Source: Clostridia bacterium (GTDB taxonomy: Bacteria; Bacillota; Clostridia; Oscillospirales; Acutalibacteraceae). From it: 33,556 nt of DNA. The notes under the pieces were generated by a model. The model worked only from the letters and a program-made list of their open reading frames with translations, was not told where the DNA came from and ran no database searches. Positions 12,002-20,167 of this stretch are shown one piece after another (position 1 is the stretch's first letter; the number at the start of each line of letters is the position of its first letter). The stretch covers positions 1 through 33,556 of the forward strand of contig JAFVID010000006.1 of assembly GCA_017474205.1 (NCBI GenBank). The letters are read 5' to 3'. Made by a program: the position numbers and the translations under genes.

Positions 12002-15000
12002 TTATTCGCTTCTGAGTGCTACTACAGGGTCTTTCTTTGCGGCGCTGCGGGAGGGGATTATTCCCGAAATCAAGGTGAGAAGCATACTGATTGCCACCAA
12101 AACTACGGCAACGGGTATGGGTAGGTATGCGCTCAAGTTATTTATTCCCGTAAGGTTATGAAGGATAATATTGATGGGGATGCAAAGCAAATAGGTTATT
12201 AACACACCTAAAAGTCCCGATACAAATCCAATAATAACCGTTTCGGCATTGAATAGTCCCGAAACATCCTTTTTAGATGCACCAATGGCACGAAGGATAC
12301 CAATTTCTTTGGTACGCTCTTGTACCGAGATGAGGGTGATTACACCTATCATTATTGAAGATACCACGAGAGATACCGCAACAAAGGCGATAAGCACATA
12401 GGTAATGGCATTGATAATGGTGGTGATTGAGGACATCATTATACCAATGTAATCGGTATATTTTATTCTTCTCATTTCATCAACGCCCCTATTATAGGCA
12501 TTGATTTCATCCTCAATAACATCCTTATTTTCAAAGGATGATGCGTAGATATTTATGGTAGAGGGAGAATCTGCATCTACATATCCCAAGGTTGAAAGGT
12601 TGGTTTCATAATCGGTGGGGGCAAATTCAAGGACGTTATCGTAAAAAATTCCGCATTGTTCGGCTGAATAGGACTTCATTTCGAACTCTAACATATATAC
12701 AAGTTGAGCAGCCGACATACCGCCCATTTGTCTTTCTACCCCTGCGGCATATTGGGCTTTGTATCCTTCAATGGCGAGTTTTTTGAAAAAGTCCTTTATT
12801 TCGTCATCCTTCATAGAGGTTACGTAGTCCTCTATTTCGGCTTTGTTCATTCCCATTTGTTCGGTAAGGGATGCAATGAGAGAGGTTTCCATTTCTTCCC
12901 TTGTCATAGAATTTATCGACTGTTCAACGGTTTTATTCATAACCCCTTCGTCGGGAATGCTCTTAATTTTAATATAAAGTTCTGCTTTTTTCTTGGCATC
13001 AAGTTTAGATACGTAATCTCTGAAATATACTTCCTTCTCTTTATCGGTCATATCACCTGTGCTTTCATCGAAGGGAAGTCCTGTGAAAATATCGGTATTT
13101 GGGCTATCGAGTTGTGCCTTGATGGCATCTTTGCCCTTGGCATTTTCCATAACAAAAGAGGTGAGTTTCCCTGTATATCCAATGGAGCCGGTAAGCATTG
13201 CCGATACGGCATCTTCATTGGGACGGATAATTCCCGTTACCTTAAGGGCTATGCCGTTATCGTAAAGGAATTTAAGTCCTGCATCGGTATCTCTTAAATC
13301 AACGTAGGTATTGGTGTTTTTATCGTATTTGAAACAATCGGAATTGAGAATGGTGCGGAATTCTTTTTTGCAAATATCTTCATAACTCCAACTTTCCGAT
13401 TTGTAGTCAATATCTTTGCCGTTAATGGCTGCATCGGCAAGGGCATCAATATCTTTTTTTGATTTAAGTCCTAAGGCATACAGTGCCATATCGTCGATTT
13501 CGTTATTCTCATCAAGGACAAGAACGATTTCGTTGTAGTTTTGGGGCCAGTTACCATATACAACGTCGTATTGTTTTTTTAGTATGGGATTTATGGTTTC
13601 TCCGTTTTCACCCGAAAGCATTTCTTGCCAGAGTTTGACTCCGCCACCCATGGGGGACATCATAGACATCATACCGCCTTGGTTTGACCCTTTAGTATTG
13701 TTCCCCATTGACATAAATGCACTAACATCCATTCCAAGATGTTCAACCATAAGTTCCTGCATAAGTTCGGTGGAGTCAGAACGAATGATGGTTCCGTCAA
13801 CGTTTTCGGTATATATAAGAAGGTCAAAATCGTAGGTGTATTGAATACCGTTTATAGCGGCCGAGAGGGTTTCATCTCCTGTTTGGTCGTTGGATTTTTC
13901 TTCAAGATGTTTCTTAAATGATTTAAGGTCGTTGTCGATAGTATCGGCATTGTTATATGCTTCGAGAAGGTCAAATATCATACTCTTTTGATATACTGCA
14001 TCATTTTCGTGTTGTTCTTTTGATGCGGCAACACCCATAAAGGTTTCCATAAGAGAACCGATATCCATACTTTGTGCTTCTAATGTTAAGGGGTATGAAG
14101 AAAGGGTATCTTCCTGAACTGTGTTAATATATACTGTGGTGCCTTGTGATACCGCATAGATAAGGGCAACACCGATTATACCGATACTTCCCGCGAAGGA
14201 GGTAAGGGTGGTTCTTCCCTTTTTGGTAAACAAGTTTTTGAGGGATAATCCAAAAGAGGTGAAAAGAGACATTGTGGGTTTCTTTTCTGCCTTCGCTTTT
14301 TTCTTGTTTTCGGTTTTTTCTACTGCGGGTTTAAGGGTCTCTATCTCTTCATCGGTTAAGGGCATTGAATCATCGATGATAAGACCATCCAACATTTTTA
14401 TAGTACGGGTGGCATATTTTTCTGCCAAATCGGGGTTATGGGTTACCATTATAACAAGGCGTTCTTTGGATATCTCTTTAAGGATATCCATAACCTGAAT
14501 GCTTGTTTCGGTATCAAGGGCGCCGGTGGGTTCGTCAGCCAAGATGATATCGGGATTGTTAACGATTGCACGGGCAATAGCAACACGTTGCATTTGTCCG
14601 CCCGACATCTCACCGGGGCGCTTGTTTATTTGCTCCCCAAGACCAACATCCTCAAGGGCTTTTTTCGCTCTCGCTCTTCTCTCCTTTTTGGAAACGCCCG
14701 AAAGGGTAAGGGCAAGTTCAACGTTACGAAGCACCGTTTGATGAGGAATGAGATTATAACTTTGGAACACGAAACCAATTGAATGGTTACGATAGGTATC
14801 CCAATCTCTATCCTTAAAATTTTTGGTGGATTTTCCGTTTATAACAAGGTCTCCCGTTGTGTAGTGGTCAAGACCGCCTACGATATTTAGCATGGTGGTT
14901 TTACCGCATCCCGAAGGGCCGAGTATTGCTACAAACTCGTTTTTGCGAAAACTAAGGTCAATTCCTTTTAATGCTTTGACCGTCTCCCCTGCACAAGGGT

Positions 15001-15031
15001 AATCTTTTGTTATGTTTTTAAGTTCTAACAT
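12002..15031 (-). CDS. ABC transporter, ATP-binding domain fused to FtsX-type permease with large ectodomain
   Basis: 1009 residues. The N-terminal ATPase (~1-225) is LolD/MacB-like: Walker [10 protein letters not shown] (38-46), Q-loop FVFQS (88-91), signature [14 protein letters not shown] (142-155), Walker [14 protein letters not shown] (161-173), switch H198. A charged linker rich in Lys/Glu (~225-255) precedes the first membrane helix (~270-292). A long extracytoplasmic region (~295-860) follows, then three membrane helices typical of FtsX permeases (~870-905, ~925-955, ~970-1000). The C-terminus is [16 protein letters not shown], the common ending of this class. Such fused mechanotransmission transporters often act in export or resistance to surface-acting peptides. 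Substrate unknown; no two-component system lies nearby. Confidence 0.92.
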   Translation of the reverse strand: MLELKNITKDYPCAGETVKALKGIDLSFRKNEFVAILGPSGCGKTTMLNIVGGLDHYTTGDLVINGKSTKNFKDRDWDTYRNHSIGFVFQSYNLIPHQTVLRNVELALTLSGVSKKERRARAKKALEDVGLGEQINKRPGEMSGGQMQRVAIARAIVNNPDIILADEPTGALDTETSIQVMDILKEISKERLVIMVTHNPDLAEKYATRTIKMLDGLIIDDSMPLTDEEIETLKPAVEKTENKKKAKAEKKPTMSLFTSFGLSLKNLFTKKGRTTLTSFAGSIGIIGVALIYAVSQGTTVYINTVQEDTLSSYPLTLEAQSMDIGSLMETFMGVAASKEQHENDAVYQKSMIFDLLEAYNNADTIDNDLKSFKKHLEEKSNDQTGDETLSAAINGIQYTYDFDLLIYTENVDGTIIRSDSTELMQELMVEHLGMDVSAFMSMGNNTKGSNQGGMMSMMSPMGGGVKLWQEMLSGENGETINPILKKQYDVVYGNWPQNYNEIVLVLDENNEIDDMALYALGLKSKKDIDALADAAINGKDIDYKSESWSYEDICKKEFRTILNSDCFKYDKNTNTYVDLRDTDAGLKFLYDNGIALKVTGIIRPNEDAVSAMLTGSIGYTGKLTSFVMENAKGKDAIKAQLDSPNTDIFTGLPFDESTGDMTDKEKEVYFRDYVSKLDAKKKAELYIKIKSIPDEGVMNKTVEQSINSMTREEMETSLIASLTEQMGMNKAEIEDYVTSMKDDEIKDFFKKLAIEGYKAQYAAGVERQMGGMSAAQLVYMLEFEMKSYSAEQCGIFYDNVLEFAPTDYETNLSTLGYVDADSPSTINIYASSFENKDVIEDEINAYNRGVDEMRRIKYTDYIGIMMSSITTIINAITYVLIAFVAVSLVVSSIMIGVITLISVQERTKEIGILRAIGASKKDVSGLFNAETVIIGFVSGLLGVLITYLLCIPINIILHNLTGINNLSAYLPIPVAVVLVAISMLLTLISGIIPSRSAAKKDPVVALRSE

Positions 15032-15232
15032 AAATATATCTTCCTTTAATGAAATATAAAAACATTCTCCTATTATATATCGCTATTATAAATGTAAAAA
15101 AATGGTTTTTGTTTCTATTTTAGAAAAAAGCTCTATTGTTTACAGTAATTTAATTATCTTTTTGCCATTTTTCTCATACAATAATATAGGCGGTTTTAAA
15201 AAAATGTATTCTAAATTTTTTCAAAAAAGTGC

Positions 15233-15261
15233 TTGACAAATAAAAAAAGGTGTGCTATCAT
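15233..15261 (+). promoter_or_regulatory. Promoter of the T-box leader
   Basis: TTGACA (15233-15238), 17 bp, TATCAT (15256-15261). Transcription would start near 15268, just before the first T-box stem. Confidence 0.8.
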
Positions 15262-15267
15262 TCCCCT

Positions 15268-15540
15268 TGTAATAAAGGCAATGACGAAGACGGTTGATTA
15301 AATGAGTCTTAAGAGAGTTGACGGTTGCTGCGAGTCAATGGCAAGTTTTTTCAATAACCCATCACTTCCGAGCCGGTTGGCCGATATGTAGGTCATCCCG
15401 AGAAACTGCATCGTTAAAGCAGAGGACTTGTTAGAGTCTGCAGAGTGGCGTGTAAACGCAATTTGAGTGGTACCGCGGATAATTTATAGTATTTATTCGT
15501 CTCAAACAAACCTTATGGATTGTTTGAGGCGTTTTTTATT
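15268..15540 (+). promoter_or_regulatory. T-box riboswitch leader
   Basis: The T-box core AATTTGAGTGGTACCGCGG lies at 15460-15478 and is followed by a terminator that can compete with it. Stem I features are visible: the AGAGAG element (~15312) and a GGTTGCTGCGAGTC apical segment, with basal pairing AUGAC/GUCAU (about 15280 with 15393). Uncharged tRNA binding should allow read-through into the XRE-cupin-acyl-CoA synthetase gene. The specifier codon should lie near 15360-15372 (CATCACTTCCGAG). I see AUC (Ile), CAC (His) and UUC (Phe) as candidates and cannot choose without a covariance model. Regulation of an acyl-CoA synthetase by a T-box is uncommon but fits amino-acid-derived acids as substrate. 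Confidence 0.92.
15499..15537 (+). terminator. T-box-controlled attenuator terminator
   Basis: GTCTCAAACAAACC pairs with GGATTGTTTGAGGC around TTAT with one mismatch, followed by GTTTTTTATTTT. Its 5' arm overlaps the stretch that would complete the antiterminator. Confidence 0.88.
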
Positions 15541-15575
15541 TTAATTTTAATTTTTTCTGAAAGGAGCGTTTTACC

Positions 15576-17864
15576 ATGAGTTATCAATTAAAAGAGGTGG
15601 CAGCCCGAATTCGTGCTTTGCGTGAAATTTCCGGTGCTTCGCAGGAGGAAATGGCCAACATTACCGGCACTACTCCCGACGAATATGCCAAATTGGAAGG
15701 CGGTGAAACGGATTTCGGTTTCAGTTTTATCTATAAGTGTGCCGATTATTTCGGCGTTGAAATGAAAGATCTGCTTGAGGGTAACAGCCCCAGTCTTTCT
15801 CTTTATACCGTTACCAAAAAGGGAGAGGGGCTTCCCATTGTTAAGGATACAGGTTTTGTATATAACAACCTTTCTCCCCGTTTCAAGGGCAAGGCGGTTG
15901 AACCCTTCTTTGTAACCCTTCCCTATTCCCCCGACAGTCAGCCCGTATTCAGTTCCCACGAAGGTCAGGAGATTGACGTTGTTATTAAAGGTCAGGTTGC
16001 ATTTTATATTAACGGAAAGACCGAACTTTTAAGCGAAGGCGATACCGTTTATTATAACAGTTCTTATCCCCACGCCCTTGCGGCAGTAGGTAAGGATGCC
16101 GAAATTTATGCATTCGTTGTAAAAACTACCGCCGACGGCAAACCCGTTGAACAAATGGAGATTGAGCCCGTCGTTTCGGTAAGTGATGACTATATTAAGG
16201 GTAATTCGGTTGCAACAGGAACCGTTGCCGATAACTTTATTGAATCATCCTATGATGAAAACGGTGTCTTCAACGGCATCACATTCAAAAATGATGATAA
16301 ATTCAACTTCGCCTTTGACTGTGTTGATGCTATCGCCGAAAAGAATCCTGACAAACTTGCTATGATGTGGGTGGCTAACGACAAAACCGATCGTCGTTTC
16401 ACCTTTAGCGATATGAAAAAATATTCGGCAAAAACCGCCAACTATTTTGAATCTTTAGGAATCAAAAAGGGCGATACCGTTATGTTGGTGCTTAAAAGAC
16501 ATTATCAATTCTGGTTCTGTATGCTGGCACTTCATAAGATCGGTGCAATCGCTATCCCTGCTACAAACCAACTTGTAGAACACGATTTTGAATACCGTTA
16601 CAAAGCCGCCAAGGTTAAGGCAATCGTTTGTACTGCAGACGGGGAGGTATCTACCGAAGCCGAAAAAGCAGCTAAAGATTTCCCTGATATGGTTAAGGTG
16701 CTTGTGGGCGGTAAAAAAGAGGGTTGGAACGACTTTAACGTGGAAATGGAACGTTTCAGCACCCATTATTTCCGCACCGAAAAGACACCTTGCGGTAATG
16801 ATCCTATGCTTATGCTCTTTACATCGGGCACAACGGGATATCCCCGCATTGCAACCCATTCTTACAAATATGCTTTAGGTCATTATACCACTGCAAAACA
16901 CTGGCACAACGTAAAGCAAGACGGACTTCATTTTACCATCTCCGACACCGGTTGGGGTAAGGCACTCTGGGGTAAACTTTATGGTCAATGGCTCTGTGAA
17001 GCCGCCACCTTTACCTATGATTTTGACCGTTTCCATTCTGAAGACATTCTTCCGATGTTCAAGAAATACGGTATTACCACCTTCTGTGCTCCTCCCACTA
17101 TGTACCGTTTCTTTATTAAGGAAGATTTATCTAAATATGACCTCTCCTCTATCGAGTATGCCACCACCGCAGGTGAGGCACTTAATCCCGAGGTGTTTAA
17201 CCAATTTAAAAAGGCAACCGGTCTTACCATTATGGAGGGATTCGGTCAAACCGAAACCACCCTCTCCATCGCCAACTTTGTGGGCTCTACCCCCAGAATC
17301 GGCTCTATGGGTAAACCCAGTCCTCTTTATGATATTGCTATCCTTGATCCCGACGGAAACGTTTGCAAGACCGGTGAGGTTGGTGAAATCTGCATCCGCA
17401 CCAGTGAGAGGGTTCCCTGCGGACTCTTCATTGGTTACTACCTTGATGAGGAAAAGACCAACGACGTTTGGCACGATGGTTATTATCACACCGGCGACCA
17501 GGCAACCATGGACGAAGAAGGATATCTTTGGTACGTTGGCCGTATTGATGACGTTATCAAATCTTCGGGATACCGCATTGGACCCTTCGAAATCGAAAGT
17601 GTTATTATGGAACTCCCCTACGTTCTTGAGTGTGCAGTTACCGGTGCTCCCGACCCTGTAAGAGGTCAGGTAGTTAAGGCAACCGTAGTTCTCACCAAGG
17701 GTACCGAGGGCAGTGAAGAACTTAAAAAGGATATCCAGACCTACGTAAAGACCCACACCGCTCCTTACAAATATCCTCGAATTGTGGAATTTGCTACCGA
17801 ACTTCCCAAAACTATCAGTGGTAAAATCCGTCGCGTAGAAATCCGCAACAACGATAATAAATAA
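15576..17864 (+). CDS. XRE-cupin-AMP-binding fusion: acyl-CoA synthetase with its own regulatory head
   Basis: 762 residues. An XRE helix-turn-helix (~5-65: ISGASQEEMANITGTTPDEY, then KLEGGETDFGF) is followed by a cupin (~95-190: FSSHEGQEIDVVIKGQVAFYI and YYNSSYPHALAAVG) and a full AMP-forming ligase (~225-760). The ligase shows the ATP loop TSGTTGYPRIATH (416-428), SDTGWGKALWGKLYGQW as in medium-chain acyl-CoA synthetases, GFGQTET, YHTGDQA, GRIDDVIKSSGYRIGPFEIE and the catalytic lysine K750 in KTISGKIRR. It activates a carboxylic acid to its CoA thioester through an acyl-adenylate. The HTH-cupin pair is normally a stand-alone regulator; here it is in one reading frame with the enzyme. A T-box leader precedes it and AAAGGAG lies upstream of the ATG. 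Substrate not determinable; short, medium or aryl acids are possible. Confidence 0.93.
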   Translation: MSYQLKEVAARIRALREISGASQEEMANITGTTPDEYAKLEGGETDFGFSFIYKCADYFGVEMKDLLEGNSPSLSLYTVTKKGEGLPIVKDTGFVYNNLSPRFKGKAVEPFFVTLPYSPDSQPVFSSHEGQEIDVVIKGQVAFYINGKTELLSEGDTVYYNSSYPHALAAVGKDAEIYAFVVKTTADGKPVEQMEIEPVVSVSDDYIKGNSVATGTVADNFIESSYDENGVFNGITFKNDDKFNFAFDCVDAIAEKNPDKLAMMWVANDKTDRRFTFSDMKKYSAKTANYFESLGIKKGDTVMLVLKRHYQFWFCMLALHKIGAIAIPATNQLVEHDFEYRYKAAKVKAIVCTADGEVSTEAEKAAKDFPDMVKVLVGGKKEGWNDFNVEMERFSTHYFRTEKTPCGNDPMLMLFTSGTTGYPRIATHSYKYALGHYTTAKHWHNVKQDGLHFTISDTGWGKALWGKLYGQWLCEAATFTYDFDRFHSEDILPMFKKYGITTFCAPPTMYRFFIKEDLSKYDLSSIEYATTAGEALNPEVFNQFKKATGLTIMEGFGQTETTLSIANFVGSTPRIGSMGKPSPLYDIAILDPDGNVCKTGEVGEICIRTSERVPCGLFIGYYLDEEKTNDVWHDGYYHTGDQATMDEEGYLWYVGRIDDVIKSSGYRIGPFEIESVIMELPYVLECAVTGAPDPVRGQVVKATVVLTKGTEGSEELKKDIQTYVKTHTAPYKYPRIVEFATELPKTISGKIRRVEIRNNDNK

Positions 17865-17876
17865 TTATCCTACACT

Positions 17877-17919
17877 AAAGAACCGAGCATTGGTATCAAT
17901 GCTCGGTTCTTTGTTTTTT
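17877..17919 (+). terminator. Shared terminator between acyl-CoA synthetase and XRE gene
   Basis: A 16-bp stem (AAAGAACCGAGCATTG and complement) around GTAT, then GTTTTTTA. It serves the plus-strand gene and, by its symmetry, probably also the converging XRE gene. Confidence 0.85.
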
Positions 17920-18256
17920 ATTTAGATTTTCTGATAATATTCTTTGTAGTCTTTATAACCTCTACCAATGCCTTTAGTTCTTCACCTGAACAATCGGAAA
18001 TAATGTCATCAATTAACGCTACCGACACATGACTGTTTTTTACAATACTTCCATACACCAATTCATCAAGAGAACATTCCAACACATTTGCAATATTGAC
18101 CAAAGTTGGCAGACTAAGTTTTGTTGCTCCACGCTCAATATGAGAAATATTAGATGGTTCCACATTAGATTTTTCCGCAAGTTTTGCTTGTGTCCAATTT
18201 TTCTTCTTTCGTAGTTCTCTTATCCTTTGTCCAATAGAAACATAATCAATTAACAT
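17918..18256 (-). CDS. XRE-family transcriptional regulator
   Basis: 112 residues: MLIDYVSIGQRIRELRKKK, then the HTH core WTQAKLAEKSNVEPSNISHIE and ATKLSLPTLVNIANVL (residues ~8-65), then a helical tail of ~45 residues that may dimerise. The start at 18256 is preceded by GAGAGGTGAT; the longer frame to 18271 lacks such a site. It is divergent from the SLOG gene, and the 107-bp gap holds two related inverted repeats, so it probably represses both itself and its neighbour. No effector-binding domain is visible. Confidence 0.9.
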   Translation of the reverse strand: MLIDYVSIGQRIRELRKKKNWTQAKLAEKSNVEPSNISHIERGATKLSLPTLVNIANVLECSLDELVYGSIVKNSHVSVALIDDIISDCSGEELKALVEVIKTTKNIIRKSK

Positions 18257-18278
18257 ATTATCACCTCTCATTTTGTTA

Positions 18279-18307
18279 TTGTATATCCGATTAGGATATG
18301 TTAGAAT
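18279..18307 (+). promoter_or_regulatory. Promoter of the SLOG gene with embedded operator
   Basis: TTGTAT (18279-18284), 17 bp, TAGAAT (18302-18307). An inverted repeat (ATATCC-GATTA-GGATAT, 18283-18299) lies in the spacer, where a bound repressor would exclude polymerase. Confidence 0.55.
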
Positions 18308-18310
18308 AGT

Positions 18311-18335
18311 GTGTATATCCTAAAAGGATATACAC
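18311..18335. promoter_or_regulatory. Second operator-like inverted repeat
   Basis: GTGTATATCC and GGATATACAC around TAAAA; a perfect 10-bp dyad. It shares the ATATCC-N5-GGATAT core with the repeat at 18283-18299. The centres are about 32 bp apart, near three helical turns, consistent with cooperative binding on one DNA face. Confidence 0.7.
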
Positions 18336-18363
18336 TAATATTTTTTTAATTTAGGTGATATAA

Positions 18364-18795
18364 ATGATTTGTGCTTTTTTCGGACATAAAGACTGTAGCC
18401 AAGAAATCGAACAAAAACTTTATGAAACAATTGTAAATCTTATTTTAGAACATAATGTAAATAAGTTTTATGTTGGTAACAATGGTAAATTCGATTATAT
18501 GGTAATAAGAAATTTAAGAAAACTAAAAGAACTCTACCCTTATATTGATTATTCGGTTGTTTTGGCTTATAGACCGACTCCAAACAATACGAGAAATATA
18601 GAATGGTTTGAATCTATATATCCCGAAGAATTTAGCAATTTCCCATTAAGATTAGCTATTTCTAAAAGAAATTGTTGGCTTATTGAAAATTGTGATATTG
18701 TTGTAACATACGTTCATCACTCGTTAGGTAATTCATATCAATTCAAAGAATTAGCTGAAAGAAAAAACAAATGGGTAATAAACATAGAAAAATAA
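18364..18795 (+). CDS. SLOG-family Rossmann protein (DUF1273/YpsA-like)
   Basis: 143 residues. It begins with CAFFGHKDC (3-11), the first strand and loop of SLOG-type Rossmann folds. FYVGNNGKFDYMVIRNLRKL (35-54) and YSVVLAYRP (62-70) are the other family blocks, and ENCDIVVTYVH (~109-119) is a further strand. SLOG proteins are thought to bind nucleotides or nucleotide-derived ligands; some act in stress or defence settings. The gene is AT-rich relative to its neighbours and sits with the divergent XRE regulator as a two-gene island between housekeeping-type genes. AGGTGAT precedes the start. The specific role is unknown. Confidence 0.88.
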   Translation: MICAFFGHKDCSQEIEQKLYETIVNLILEHNVNKFYVGNNGKFDYMVIRNLRKLKELYPYIDYSVVLAYRPTPNNTRNIEWFESIYPEEFSNFPLRLAISKRNCWLIENCDIVVTYVHHSLGNSYQFKELAERKNKWVINIEK

Positions 18796-18822
18796 TTTAC
18801 CATTCGTTGTGTATTTATATGC

Positions 18823-18855
18823 AAAAAATCCGAACGACAAAGCGTTCGGATTTTT
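18823..18855 (+). terminator. Bidirectional terminator between SLOG and MFS genes
   Basis: AAAAATCCGAACG pairs with CGTTCGGATTTTT around ACAAAG. Poly-T on both sides serves the two converging genes. Confidence 0.85.
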
Positions 18856-18860
18856 ATTAT

Positions 18861-20105
18861 TTATTTTTCTGCTTTTTTGAAATGTTTTTTCATATAGAGC
18901 AATAGGAATATTCCAAGAAGGGGGAATATTGCAGCAATCAACATACCTGCTCTGAATCCTATTTGCTCCGACGTTAAGGAGAGTTTTTCTCCCAATTTAT
19001 TTGCAAAGGACATAACGGAAATTTTATCCACCAATATTCCTAACGCTTGTGGTGCAAAGGATGCTCCGAAATCTCCTCCCGATGCCATTAATGCGTATGC
19101 GGCAACACCTACGGCGGGGATTCTTTCCTCCATTAAAATAAGGGTGCCGGGCCAAAGCATTGAGGTACAAATACCTACCAAAACGCATCCCACAAGGGAC
19201 ATAATCGGGTTTGGTGATAGCGCCACCGCGATATAACAAACAAGGGCTCCCACCATACTTAGCAACAGGGTTTTATAAATATTTTTACCAAATTTGCCGT
19301 ATGCTGTACGGGTAAGGGCAAGTAGAATAGCGAAAAGACACATTCCTAAAATATCGCCCAAAAGTTTTGGCATTTTCAGGGCATTTTCGGTGTAGGTTGA
19401 TATCCAACTTGACATGGTATTCTCTGCACATGCACCTAAAAAGATACATGCCATACAAAGTAATATGCTAACGGTTCGATGCTTTGATTTTTCACCCTTT
19501 GCTTCATCGCTCTGATCCATATTCATATCGGGAAGAGGTGAGATGGTGAGAAGTATTGACGCAACAACCGGAAGCACCGCCCAAAACAGGGTGAGATACG
19601 TCCAGTATTTTCCACCAACGAATTTTAAGAACAGGGTGCTTAAAAGGGCAACTCCTACAAAACCGTATCCATACAAAGAATGAAGAAAACTCAAATCTTT
19701 ATCGTGGGTATCAGAAGGTAGTGCCGATATGGTTGGGCTTACCAAAACCTCGCCAAGACCTGATGCCACCGAAAATATGAATGTACCCACAACAAGTCCT
19801 ATATAGGCATATTCAGGGAAAAGGGTGGGAACTATCGCATACACAACAAGTCCTAATGACGTAAAGAGTGGCATTGTGCGGATGGTTTTGTGTATATTAA
19901 AGTATTTGCTGAAAAAACTAAATATCAAATCTACACCAAGTTGGGTACAGAAGTTTACAAATACCAATGTTCCCAAAAGGGTATAGGATATACCATACAT
20001 CTCCTTGAAGGTGGCAAACAAAAGAGGTGGCAAACTAAACACCGATGCCATGGATAAATATACGTAGTAACAGGCGTATTTAGTTAATCTGTAATTTGGT
20101 TTCAT
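18861..20105 (-). CDS. MFS transporter (FucP-like fold)
   Basis: 414 residues with about 12 hydrophobic helices in two halves. A polar central loop (MNMDQSDEAKGEKSKHR, ~195-211) separates them. The N-terminus (FKEMYGISYTLLGTLVFVNFCTQ region) resembles uncharacterised Firmicutes MFS carriers of the fucose permease type. The substrate is unknown. It lies just downstream of four GxGYxYP/dockerin genes in the same direction. Only 62 bp separate it from the last of them, and that gap holds a terminator but no promoter I can recognise. Partial read-through would couple it to the array. That would fit uptake of a sugar released outside, but this is inference. Confidence 0.88.
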   Translation of the reverse strand: MKPNYRLTKYACYYVYLSMASVFSLPPLLFATFKEMYGISYTLLGTLVFVNFCTQLGVDLIFSFFSKYFNIHKTIRTMPLFTSLGLVVYAIVPTLFPEYAYIGLVVGTFIFSVASGLGEVLVSPTISALPSDTHDKDLSFLHSLYGYGFVGVALLSTLFLKFVGGKYWTYLTLFWAVLPVVASILLTISPLPDMNMDQSDEAKGEKSKHRTVSILLCMACIFLGACAENTMSSWISTYTENALKMPKLLGDILGMCLFAILLALTRTAYGKFGKNIYKTLLLSMVGALVCYIAVALSPNPIMSLVGCVLVGICTSMLWPGTLILMEERIPAVGVAAYALMASGGDFGASFAPQALGILVDKISVMSFANKLGEKLSLTSEQIGFRAGMLIAAIFPLLGIFLLLYMKKHFKKAEK

Positions 20106-20125
20106 AATTTTTCATCCTTCAAAAC

Positions 20126-20151
20126 AAAAGCCGAGTTTTCACTCGGCTTTT
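20126..20151 (-). terminator. Terminator at the end of the GxGYxYP array
   Basis: AAAAGCCGAGT and its complement around a 4-nt loop, followed on the minus strand by GTTTTG. The U-run is short and broken, so termination may be partial. Confidence 0.75.
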
Positions 20152-20167
20152 ATTTTTTTAGTTACAA

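Noticed and set aside
12704-13297. 197-codon plus-strand frame
   Set aside because: Antisense to the ABC transporter; no ribosome binding site or family features.
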